64,000 nt of DNA. It comes from Ctena decussata. Taxonomy: Eukaryota; Mollusca; Bivalvia; Lucinida; Lucinidae. Below the pieces are notes generated by a model. The model saw only the letters and a program-made list of their open reading frames with translations, made no database searches and was not told where the DNA came from. Where the stretch lies: contig OZ022508.1 in NCBI GenBank assembly GCA_963989385.1, positions 34,184,166 to 34,248,165 on the forward strand. The letters are read 5' to 3'. Made by a program: the position numbers and the translations under genes. Positions 34,561 through 45,344 of this stretch are shown here, in pieces (position 1 is the first letter of the stretch; each line of letters begins with the position of its first letter).

Positions 34561-36732
34561 GGGCTGTTCTATTATGCGCCTTCTAGGCAGAGTATACTCA
34601 GCAGGCATATGACGTCATATTGGCGTGTCAGTGACGTCAGTGTGATGTGTTGTCACATCGATGTCAATCCAACGTCATTTTGACTTCGTTCTAGCTGGGT
34701 ACATGTTTATTTGAGCCTTTCCCATTTTTTACAGTCATCATAGTATTGACGTTACTTTATGTTGCTTTACAGTGCCACTTTTGTATATATACCGTTTTTC
34801 TGTCAGGCAGCTATCATCAGAAACCTTGTCAATCATCAAATGTATGGTAAGCAAATCAAGAGTAGATAAGTATACAGGGCAGGTGTGTAACACAGTATTT
34901 TGGCATATATAGTCTGAATATCACTGATATTCAGATACTTGCATTTTAAATTTAGAATAAAATTTATAATAATAACTCCTGTAGTTTATCAGATCAAAAA
35001 TCACAACCAAATTACTTCTTCACTGTGTGTTAGTGAATCCAACCGAATATTTCTGCATTTGCAGTTTATTTTTAGTCTGCTTATATTTTCTTAGCCTTTA
35101 TGCCAAATTATCAGTTACACACACTTACAGCAGGGTTTATTCTGGTACCTGTATGTAATATTGACTCCAGTCATAAATGCCAAGAAAATTGAATCCGTAT
35201 ATTGAACTTGCAGGCAAGACATTTTGCTAGTTTTTGGAACAGGTGTGGCTTACCACAATCATTCTGCTCTTACATTATAATTCATTCAGTCAACTAGTTT
35301 ATGCAACATATCCTTATAGACTTAAGAGGAGTTATCTGAAATTGGAGATTTAAGAAGCCAGTACAGAATTTTGGTAATGGTTAAATGTCTGGAGACTTAC
35401 CACAGTACTAAATTGTGGATTATCAAACAAGCAAATAAATCAAGGGTAAAAAACTATTGTCCCTTTGCAATAAAAATTTAAATTTTAGTCACTCTCTGCA
35501 TACATCTTTCTTATAGAATAGAATAAGCCCTGCTGGAGTGCTTTATTCTGAAACAGTTCAGTTTATTGTTCTTGACTAATACTGCTGTTACGTTCCATCT
35601 TGACTCATTTTTCAGATAAAATGCTTTTCAGATGAGACCGGCCTGAAATGGGCAGTCTTTGCTGAACGTGGAAGACTTTAGAGTTTAAAGCTTTCTGTTC
35701 TTTGTTTGCATGATGTAATTTATGGCTGGTGATGGATTATTTTTCAGATCAATACAGAGTTGTCATGCAAAGAAGAAAGTATCAGCACATTGTTCTGTAA
35801 CACTCACCTTTTCAAAGTTGCCACACAGCATATGTTAAGACATTTTGAAAAAGAAAATGCATATATAGTAGAAACATGAAAGATTAAATTCATTCTACAT
35901 GTACCCTCATTAATTAATTTCAGATGTGTTTTCCAGAAAGGAAAACAAAACAATGAAAAATAAGATCAAGATGCATTTTTTTTGCTAATTTTGAATAATT
36001 CCTTAATACATAATTATTCACTGTTTTTAAAAGTTTATTTTAAAAAGACTTGAAGCAAGAAAATATGCACATGAAACCCATGTCCCATAAGTAGAATGTT
36101 TTGTTAAAAGAGTGGCTTTTCTGCACCATTAATAGACATTTTCATCAATGGTCTTATGGATAAAGGGATCCTATTTGACTAAGTCTAACATGTCACTGCA
36201 TGGACTGATATTAATTATTTTAAATCAGCTACTTTATTTATTGATTTAAGTTGAATCGGTACACTTTTAAGGGAAGCAACTGATCCATTTTCATTTTCCA
36301 TTCCCTTATCAGTGGGGGTCAACTCTTAAAGAATTTGCTGCTCCTTTAAGAAAGGCTTCATCTTACAGAAAAGCAAACAGCAAGTCATAAAAGTTATTCT
36401 TCTTTGTAAAAATGGCAGAAAATATGGAGGTGTAGCCTTTTACCTTAAGTTCACAGAATTTAAACATGAAAGAAAAGATGTTTAATACATAGAGTATGAG
36501 TATTTTAAAATAGTTGCTCATTGAACAATTTAATGCAATTGCCTAGAAGTTATTTTATATTTAAAGTAGAAGAACGTCAGTTTCATGTAATTTCATATAT
36601 TTTAATTTTAACTTCAGTAACAGAAATCAATTTCTTTAGTTTTCACTGCAAAGAAATTAAAATTTATCAAGTGTGACTTCATGAATTTACTATATTTATT
36701 TAGTTTATTAATATTTTGTTACAGTGATTCCA
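34561..36732. other. Non-coding 5' region upstream of the Helentron genes
   Basis: AT-rich with no ORF of note. It may hold the promoter and 5' UTR: a splice-acceptor-like TTTTGTTACAG ends at 36724 just before the first coding exon. Confidence 0.4.
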
Positions 36733-38705
36733 ATGACAGCCCTTTCAATGCGAAAAAGAAAAGTGGCACATTTCAATCTATGCCACTCAACTAGGATGGT
36801 CTATACAGATGAAAGAAGTTATCATTGTTCAAGTCCAGTACGGAACTACTCAGGTACAAGGTTTGATAAAGGTAAATTTATAATTTCTTGACACTAAAGC
36901 TCCAGATAATGGTTGGTTTATGGGGTCAATAAATGCATATACTGTTACCCCTCACTTGAACTGCCTGACTGAGGTACTAACTTGGAATAAGGGTTCTCCA
37001 CATGATTTTACTTAGAAAGAAAAGTTGATTCCCATAATTTATCTTTAAAATCTGCCTTAGCAGGAACCTTGGGAATTTTTAACTTTGTGTATGTGTCAGT
37101 GTATGTGTGTGCCTCAGTGGGTGTGAAGGAATATCTTTATTAGCAAAATTCCTCCCCACCCCATCCGACACACACCTACAAAAACTTCAAAATTGCCCTG
37201 TTACACTTTTTGCTACTTTGTATAAAAATATTTAACTGTAAAATTTTAGATAGCTGTGAGTCTTGTTCACACTTAATTGATTTCTCCAAAGTCTTTTAGA
37301 ATTGTTCAAATGCTTCTTGCCAAATATTTCCTGAAAACATATGTGGTCCTTATTTTCATCCGTGGTTTTCACAACTTAAGACCAGTTATAAAATTACTCA
37401 TTGTCTGTAGCAATACAGACTGAAAAACCTAAAACTACTCCAGCTTTGATGTCCAATAACTTTAATGTTTTTTAGTTTATTGGTATGACTTTTTTTCGAG
37501 ATGACAGTTGATTTGAAATTCTTTCATTTTTTTCAGGTTCAACTGCACTGGTACTGGACATCCTGTTAGGAAACAAAGGGGCCCATATATATAATGGTAA
37601 TGGTATGGAGCAGTGCTCCGCATGTAAAAAATGGTTTAAAACCGCAAAAACTCTTTTGAACCACAAATGTTCTTTCTGCTGTAGCTGTGACAAAATCTTC
37701 AGTTCTTATCAGAAGTTTCAGCAACACAAATGTACTAAAGCAGTCTCCATGGTTACAAATAAAGATGAAAAGGAACATACTGATACAAAAGTAAATATTT
37801 GTGCTGCTCAGGTTAAACAAAGCTCATCACAGAATGACATAAAAACATTGATTTGTGAAAGATGTCATCGGTCATATAAGACAAGAAAAACTTTAGTAAA
37901 TCATAAATGTACATATTGTGGTAGCTGTAATACCGCCTTTAGTACGTATAAGAACTTTTTGTCACATTCATGTTCCAAAGCTATGAAGATTAGTCATCAA
38001 GAAACTGATAAAACTTTGAATAAAAAGTTTAGAATGATTTCTGAACCTGTAAGAGACATGTCTATAGTAGCTGATATGGTGGGAGGATGTGGTAATTTTA
38101 TCCCTGATGATGTTATTTGTGTGGCACTGGACATGATAAGGCAATATACTGGTTCAGACTACCATGGGTATATTACACCCGCTGAAATGACATGGTTTCT
38201 TTCAAATCCGACAGAAGCTGGGCCGCCAGTTCCATACAGTGAGCTTTCAATTAATATACATAATATAGGTAATCATTGGGTTACATCTGTATATAACCCT
38301 GAAATAGGACGAATCTTGGTGTATGATTCCCTTCGCAGAATCGAACATTATACACAAATTGTACCTCAGCTTAGGCTTTTGTATGGCAGTGAGCTTTTAA
38401 GTAGAGTAGATTTCATACCAGTAACCCAGCAGGGAGCAGATGCCGCATGTGGGGCATTTGCGGTTGCTTATGCATTCTGCTACTGTTTAGGGATGTCACC
38501 TAGTTTGCAAAACTTTGATAAGTTGCAGATGAGACCCCACTTAAGAGATTGTATACAATCAAGACAAATAGTGACATTTCCAACTACACATTCCAGTAAT
38601 ACATGCACAGAATCAGACAGCAGAAATGATAAAAGAAGGTGTCCATATGTTTATGACTTCGTGAATGAAAATGTTAAAAAATGCAAAAAAATGTTGAAGA
38701 AGTAG
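36733..38705 (+). CDS. Zinc-finger/Ulp1-type cysteine protease of the Helentron, two exons
   Basis: I propose exon 1 at 36733-36871, an intron at 36872-37536 (GT...TTTTTTTCAG) and exon 2 at 37537-38705. The junction keeps phase (AAA-G|GT), giving about 435 residues. Two Cys/His fingers of similar layout lie at residues ~73-112 (CSACKKW...HKC) and ~155-194 (CERCHRS...HSC). The C-terminal half has the C48 (Ulp1) peptidase pattern: His293 in NHWV, Asp310 in VYDSL, Gln345 in QQGADAACG and Cys351. All four active-site residues are present, so it could be an active deSUMOylase-like protease. An unspliced start at 37605 is the alternative. The stop falls just after A-runs where the frame of the next ORF overlaps. 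Confidence 0.72.
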
Positions 38706-39869
38706 ATATTGTAACTAGTAGACAGTGTAGTACACAATGCCAAAATGACAGAGAACGTAAACAGAAGAAAAGGGAATTACCACATATGAGAGAAATGGAA
38801 AATTTTAGGAAAAGGCAAAATTCTGAAAGTCGACAAAAAGAGGCAGAACATAAAAGGGAAAAGAGAAAAGCTGAGGAAGTAAGACAAATGGAAAACTTGA
38901 AAAAGAGACAGAATCCAGGTGGTCACATAAAGGATAGAGACCGTAAATCTGAAACACGAAAGAATGAAGAACTTAGAAACATGGAAAATAGGAAGAAACG
39001 GCTGAATCCAGCTGGTCATGTCAGGGATAGAGGGCGCAAACATGAAGCCCGCAGGGAAATAGATTTTAGAAACATGGAAAACAGGAAGAAAACGCTGAAT
39101 CCAGCAGGTCATGTCAGGAATAGAGAGCGTAAAAGTGAAGTGCGAAAGAAAGTAGAACTTAGAAACATGGAAAATAGGAAGAAAAGGCTGAATCCAGCAG
39201 GTCATGCCAGGGATAGAGGGCGCAAACATGAAGCCCGCAAGGAAATAGATTTTAGAAACATGGAAAACAGGAAGAAAAGGCTGAATTCAGATGGTCATTA
39301 AAGGGATAGAGGGCGCAAACATGAAGCCCGCAAGGAAATAGATTTTAGAAACATGGAAAACAGGAAGAAAAGGCTGAATCCAGCAGGTCATGTCAGGAAT
39401 AGAGAGCATAAACGTGAAATGCGAAACAAAGTAGAACTTAGAAACATGGAAAACAGGAAGAAAAGGCTGAATCCAGCAAGTCATGTCAGGAATAGAGAGC
39501 GTAAACGTGAAGTGCGAAACGAAGTAGAACTTGTAAACATGAAAAAATAGGAAGAAAAGGCTGAATCAAGATGGTCATCTCAGGGATAGAGGGCGCAAAC
39601 ATGAAGCCCGCAAGGAAATAGATTTTAGAAACATGGAAAACAGGAAGAAAATGCTGAATCCTGATGGTCATCAAAGGGATAGAGTGCGTAAACATAAAAC
39701 AAGAAAATGCATCAAAATTAGAAGCTTGGAAAATTTGAGAAAGGGAACTGTTGAAAGTAGGTATCAGGCAAAAGAACATAAACAGTTGACAAGAGAAAGT
39801 AGGTCTTACAGAGCATCAGAAAATAAGAAAACAAGAGAGAAAAATAATCTCTGTTCCGGAGATAATTAA
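38681..39869 (+). pseudogene. Basic, coiled-coil-like repeat region of the Helentron polyprotein, frame-broken
   Basis: The region encodes a charged stretch and then tandem 31-residue (93-bp) modules of the type RNMENRKKRLNPAGHVRDR. Basic and likely helical, this resembles the charged repeats that precede the zinc-binding region in Helitron proteins. A CAA-to-TAA change stops the frame at 39299-39301, and a one-base slip near 39540 changes frame; translation is open again to 39869. The first ORF begins in the -1 frame of the protease gene, so the two were probably one ORF before an indel in an A-run (38685-38691). Confidence 0.65.
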
Positions 39870-42800
39870 AAACTTTCACTTAGCTGTTCAGAGTGGGCCC
39901 TTATATGTGTGCACATGTTGCAGTCAAATGATGTATAAGGAAAGTGTGAGGCAAGTGCCAAAATTGATTAATATTGAAGAAAAATTGAAAAGAATGCTGA
40001 TCACAGGTACAACAAGTATGGATAACAAGGAGTGGATATGTCATACATGTTTAAGGTGGACGATCCCGCAAGAACTCTGTTCTTGCTTGTTTAAAAAACA
40101 AACAGAGTTATTGTTCATCATCAAATCGACTAACTGTGGAGTAAATACAGTTATAATATACACTTACAATATCTACCGTAAAGATCTTAAGTTTTCGGGC
40201 ACATAGGTCTGTACAAACAGTGAAAACTGAGATCAGACTGTTCCTTAGGAACCAGAATGATCAAGATCTTCACAGTTTCCATTCCATCTGCGCATTTTTG
40301 TCGACATTACTCTATGGTAGAACCGAATAACAGGAAAATAAATAATAGGGCAAGGACCGGCTGTGCTTGCAGCAGATGCAGAATTTGGGCAGTTTGTTTT
40401 AGGGATATTTTGAACTTAAACATTGTTTTTCTAGGAAACGAAACGGTGAAATGTTTGTTTTTTTGTTTTATTCTTTAACATACGACGTAAGTTTTACTAA
40501 ATTAATACGCATAAGCATGCCCCATCGATTGATAATATTTTTCATGACGTTTTTCATGAAATTCAATTTTCTTGCATTTTTTCAAAGAATGTAAAAATAT
40601 ACTTATTAACAAGAAAACTGCAATTTTTTGTTATCAGTTTGTTTCAAATATCATATATTACAGATTATATGATTTGCTGAAATGAAAGTGCATTCATGTG
40701 CTAGAGATATGAATTTTAATGGAAAATGTTTAAAAATAATATGTAGAAATACAAAATATTGTTTTTTAGGAAAACAAAACGGTGAAAATTGTTTTTTTCT
40801 TACCCAAATGTTTTATAGCTCTTTGAGTTATTTAGATGGTATAATGGTTTGAATGCCCCGCCAATATTTCTATTCAGTATTCGTCTACCTTAAGTGCTAT
40901 TAAGACTAAAAAATTCCCAGTTGTGCCATGGCCAACTTGATGGCTTTTCCATTACAGCCTCCAGAACTGAATTTAACAGATATGGAAGAAAGACTGGTAG
41001 CAACACGCATCCCATTTATGTGTCTGCATCAGCTTCCTCGTGGTGGCCAGCTTAGCCTTAATGGAAATGTTGTCAATGTCCCTGCCAATGTGACTAATAC
41101 AGTTTTGAAACTTCCTAGAAATATGGATGACAGTGAATGCATTCCAGTTAAGCTGAAAAGAAAACTGAGTTACGTAACCAATCAATACAAGTGTGAGGAT
41201 GGTACAATACTAAGAAAGAGAAAGAGGCCCATAGTGATCCGCTATGTTAGATACCAATATGAAATGGATTCAGAAAACTACTTCAGAGAAGTCTTGATGT
41301 TATTTTATCCTTGGCGAAAAGAAGAAATGATACAAGGAGACTGTGGAACATACCAGGAAAGATTCCAACAATTGGTTGACATAACCGATATAGAAGAAAA
41401 GATGAAAGAATACAACCACAACTGGTACGAGCTAGATGAAGCAGTTAAAGATCTTGAAAAGAGAACTGAAGACAGCATGGAATATAAATGGGATAGATTA
41501 GCCCCCAACGCCCAGCAAGTGGAGAGAGTTGATGAAGAAGAAGGAATTACAGAAAGTGATATATTCCCTGTCTTTGCCCCTCCAAATACTGAAGTCTCAT
41601 CTTTCAATGAAATTCCAGGAGGACCAGCTGAGTCCGAGAGTGACAGGACTGAAGTTATGGTAAATGTCATGCCAGAGGAAGATTATTTATCACTGGTCAG
41701 ATCATTGAACAAACAACAAAGAGAAATTTTCCACCATGTACTGTATCATTTAAAAGTTAGTGCCAATCCTCTATATTTATTTCTGACAGGGGTTGCAGGA
41801 GTGGGTAAAACGGTAGTGGTAAAGGCTATCTATCAAGCTATGTTGAGATACTACAACAAAAGTATCACCTGCAATCCAGACAACATAAAGGTTCTCCTAG
41901 CAGCACCAACAGGTATAGCAGCATACTTGATCAAAGGAAACACTCTGCACAGTCTGTTCAAAATTCCTGTCAGCCAAAAACTAACTTACAAACCGTTGAC
42001 AAGTGATAAACTGAACACACTTCATTGTCATTTTCAAGATGTCAAACTCCTGATAATAGATGAAATATCCATGGTAGGTAACAGAATGCTGTCTTTCATT
42101 CATCACAGACTTCAGCAGATAACTGGTTCATCAAAACTGTTTGGTGGAATTTCTGTTATTGCAGTTGGGGATTTATTTCAGCTGAAGCCTGTGTTTGATG
42201 GTTGGGTGTTTGAAAATCTCACACAAGACTATGGACCGCTTGCAACAAACCTTTGGACTGAAAACTTTCAAATATTTCAGTTAACCACCATCATGAGACA
42301 GAAAGATTCAGCTGACTTTGCTCCGTTACTCAATCGCTTGAGAGAATGCAAACACACAGAGAAAGACATACACATGCTCAAGACTAGAGTTATCAACAAA
42401 GATGTATTACATCCAGACTATCCGCTCAAGATACCGCACATCTTTATATCCAACAGAATGGTTGAGAGCCACAACAGTTTGGTATATGAAACCAGTATCA
42501 ATTAAATATGCATTAAAGCAATGGATGTTGTTTTAGGGGATGTATCAAAAGATGTGAAGGAGACAGTGAAAAGATCAGTTCCTCAAGATGCAAGCAAAAC
42601 AATGGGGCTAAGTTCACAATACAAGTCGGCTTTGGGACTGAGAAATGAGATATCATGCAACATAGATGTTGAAGATGGTTTGGCCAATGGGGCCGGTTGT
42701 GTCCTGGAATCAGTAGGCTCAGTAACTGCAACTGGCAAAATCAGTTATCTGTGGGTTAAGTTTGAAGATCAATCTGTTGGAAGGAAGTGTAGAGAGGAAA

Positions 42801-43843
42801 ACAAGAAATTATATACTCCAGCCATCAACAAAAATTGGACCCCAATATTCAAGGTGAAACGTCAGTTTCCAGTTGGACGATACCAGTCCGTGATGGTAAT
42901 GAGAGAACAGATTCCTCTAAGATGTGCTGCAGCAAAGACTTGCCACAGATGCCAAGGTGATACCATGGAGGCTGCTGTGGCTGATTTTTCAGGTAGAACA
43001 TTTCCACATTCCCACTATGTAGCTTTAAGTCGTGTGACTTCAGTTGACAATCTCTATATCAGAGAGTTAAATGAAAAGTCAGTTGCAACAAGTAAAGCTG
43101 TGAAAGAAGAAATGGAACGTTTGGGCACAGAAATGTTGTTAAAGTCACCATTATTAACATACCACGCTGCCAAGAAACCCTGCTTGAAGTTGCTCTTTCA
43201 CAACGTAAGATCTCTTCATAAACACTTCAGGGACATATTACCAGATGAGAACTACAGCTGTTCTGATGTGATGATATTTGTTGAAACAAAGCTCAAGCCA
43301 GCTGATGTCACTGGTGACTATTCTATTCCAGGGTTCTACTCGTTTAGATTTGATGGCCAGTGTTCAGGATCATCTCGCTCACCATTTGGCATGATTGTTT
43401 ATACTAAATTAGCCATAGATAAGTCAACAATTTGCCACAAGGTCAAGAAAACATCAGCTGGAACTGTCATAGAAATGGTTACCTTTGTCATACAGACAGA
43501 GTTTCAAGATGTACATCAAATGAGAATAGCAGCAGTGTATGCATCACCAAAAGCTAAATGGACAGAGCTGAAGAAGTTTTTAGAAGAAGCTGAACAGCTA
43601 TATCAGTTTACTGTTGGTGAGCCAGTTGTCCTTGCTGGAGATTTCAATGTTGATCTGTTAGCCAACTCTAGCCATGCGATTTTGAAAACTGTAGGTCTCA
43701 AACAACAAATTAGTCAGCCAACTACAGACAACAACAGTCTCATTGACCATGTTTACACTAATGTGATGCAGCTTCAGGTTACATGTGGGGTCCTTGAATC
43801 ACACTTCTCGGACCATAAAGCTGTGTTTGCATTGCTTCAGTAA
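39845..43843 (+). pseudogene. Helentron DUF6570-PIF1 helicase-APE endonuclease ORF, Rep domain deleted, MITE-interrupted
   Basis: The N-terminus reads VPEIIKNF...YVCTCCSQMMYKESV and WICHTC, the cysteine-rich start of Helitron proteins. The TTAA MITE at 40055-40889 then splits it. From 40928 it reads the DUF6570 block (LTDMEERLVATRIPFM, LPRGGQLSLNGNVVNVP). It jumps after KLKRKLSY to LRKRKRPIVIRYVRY, so the HUH/tyrosine Rep nuclease is gone without breaking frame. PIF1 motifs follow: Walker A GVAGVGKT (residues ~288-295 from 40928), Walker B LLIIDEIS (~374), GDLFQLKPV (~413), IMRQ (~455) and ALSRVTS (~698). The carboxy end is an APE-type endonuclease (HNVRSL, AGDFNVD, SDHKAVFALLQ). One in-frame stop lies at 42503-42505. 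Confidence 0.85.
40055..40889 (-). mobile_element. piggyBac-type TTAA MITE, copy 2 (835 bp)
   Basis: It is flanked by perfect TTAA at 40051-40054 and 40890-40893. The ends are GGTGGACGA and its inverse TCGTCTACC. It is homologous to 13610-14422 in opposite orientation. It interrupts the helicase ORF directly after the WICHTC motif. Removing one TTAA plus the element joins two coding-like flanks, with a one-base slip in the A6 run at 40908-40913. Confidence 0.93.
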
Positions 43844-43915
43844 CTGTCCTTTTCCTGCCATTGATTTAAAACATCCATTGGAAAACTTCATTGATTGGTC
43901 AAATATTACTTGAAG

Positions 43916-45147
43916 CATCCCAGATTCTGTTGGGAATCCACCAAGCAACAGTGATGGCATCCCACTCTGTTCAGGATCCACCAGGTATCTGTTATGGCAT
44001 CCCAGACGCTGTTCAGGAGCCACCAGACTCGGCCAGGTATCTGTTACCGCATCCCAGACTATGTTCAGGAGCTACCAGACTCCGCCAGGTATCTGTTACC
44101 GCATCCCAGACTGTGTTCAGGAGCTACCAGACTCCGCCAGTTATTTGTTATCGCATCCCAAGCTACCAGACTCCGCCAGTCATTTGTTACCGCATCCCAG
44201 ACGCTGTTCAGGAGCTACCAGACTCCGCCAGTTATTTCTTATCGCATCCAAGACTGTGTTCAGGAGCTACCAGACTCCGCCAGTTATTTGTGACCGCATC
44301 CCAGACACTGTTCAGGAGCTACCAGACTCCGCCAGGTATCTGTTACCGCATTCCAGACTATGTTCAGGAGCTACCAGACTCCGCCAGTTATCTGTTACCG
44401 CATCCCAGACGCTGTTCAGGAGCTACCAGACTCCACCAGTTATTTGTTACCGCATCCCAGACTGTGTTCAGGAGCTCCCAGACTCCGCCAGGTATCTGTT
44501 ACCGCATCCCAGAAGCTGTTCAGGAGCTACCAGACTCCACCACTCCGCCAGGTATCTGTTACCGCATTCCAGACTATGTTCAGGAGCTACCAGACTCCGC
44601 CAGTTATCTGTTACCGCATCCCAGACGCTGTTCAGGAGCTACCAGACTCCACCAGTTATTTGTTACCGCATCCCAGACTATGTTCAGGAGCTCCCAGGCT
44701 CCGCCAGGTATCTGTTACCGCATCCCAGAAGCTGTTCAGGAGCTACCAGACTCCACCAGTTATTTGTGACCGCATCCCAGACTCTATTCAGGAGCTACCG
44801 AATCCGCCAGGTAACTGTTACCGCATCCCAGACTCTGTTCAGGAGCTACAAGACTCAGCCAGGTATCTGTTATGGTATTCCAGACTCTTTTCAGGAGCTA
44901 CCAGACTCCCCCAGGTATCTGTTACATCATACCAGACTCTGCTCAGGAGCTACAAGACTCCGCCAGGTATCTGTTATGGCATCCCAGACTCTGTTCAGGA
45001 CCAGGTATTTGTTAAGGCATCCCCGATTCTGTTCAAGAGCTACCATGCTCTGCCAGGTATCTGTTATGGCATCCCACACTCTGTTCAGGACATACCAAAC
45101 TCTGCCAGGTATCTGTAACCGCATCCCAGACTCTGTTCAGGAGCTTG
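43916..45147 (+). repeat. 52-bp minisatellite near the Helentron 3' end
   Basis: About 22 units of a 52-bp repeat contain GTTCAGGAGCTACCAGACTC, CGCCAG(G/T)TATCTGTTAC and CGCATCCCAGAC. The left and right edge units are diverged and the middle is homogeneous. Because 52 is not divisible by three and the unit lacks stops, long repetitive ORFs occur in all three plus frames; I do not regard them as genes. Confidence 0.95.
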
Positions 45148-45208
45148 CCTGAAGTTTTATGCAATCCAAGCACACCACCATAGAGACTGTGCAATGGGCA
45201 GGCACCTA

Positions 45209-45245
45209 TTCAGGCGAGCTATGCTGTCAGGCGACAGCTCTTGTT
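45209..45245 (+). repeat. 3' terminus of the Helentron: subterminal inverted repeat, hairpin, TCTTGTT
   Basis: TTCAGGCGAGCT is followed by GCTGTCAGGCGACAGC (6-bp stem, 4-nt loop) and then TCTTGTT. The same order of parts ends the element at 45345-46435. Confidence 0.75.
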
Positions 45246-45344
45246 ACCTTCAGTTTCATTCGTATGTCCGTTGTTAAATGAACGTGACAATTAAGTGACG
45301 TTCAACTCTTATTCAGTTTATTACATGCAGCTTTCTGGATTTTT

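Larger units (their letters stand above)
32417..45245 (+). mobile_element. Large Helentron-like element, protein-coding but defective
   Basis: The left end is a T-run followed by AGCTCGCCTGAACG. Near the right end TTCAGGCGAGCT (45209-45220) is its exact inverse. A hairpin (GCTGTC-AGGC-GACAGC, 45223-45238) and TCTTGTT (45239-45245) follow. Inside are a degenerate tandem array, a spliced zinc-finger/Ulp1 gene, a basic-repeat ORF, and a DUF6570-PIF1 helicase-APE endonuclease ORF, which is the gene set of Helentrons (Helitron superfamily). The Rep nuclease is missing and a TTAA MITE interrupts the coding region. That the two ends belong to one 12.8-kb element is inference from the paired inverted repeat; the second head at 32934 is an alternative start. 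Confidence 0.7.

Noticed and set aside
38681..38705. Programmed -1 frameshift between the protease and the repeat ORF
   Set aside because: The A7 run is in the wrong phase for a classical X XXY YYZ slip and no downstream structure is obvious; an indel in the run is simpler.
38777..39779. Minus-strand ORFs of 65-150 codons
   Set aside because: They are antisense shadows of the 93-bp coding repeats on the plus strand.
40125..40206. Natural C-terminus of the cysteine-rich Helitron peptide
   Set aside because: These codons lie inside the TTAA MITE, so the end is an artefact of the insertion.
42521..43843. A host APE/exonuclease-type gene
   Set aside because: It is in frame with the PIF1 helicase across a single stop and matches the Helentron endonuclease position.
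43916..45147. CRISPR-like array
   Set aside because: Units are contiguous tandem repeats without unique spacers, in a eukaryotic context.
43891..45152. Long ORFs of 250-360 codons in three frames
   Set aside because: They are readings of the 52-bp minisatellite and have no non-repetitive coding sequence.
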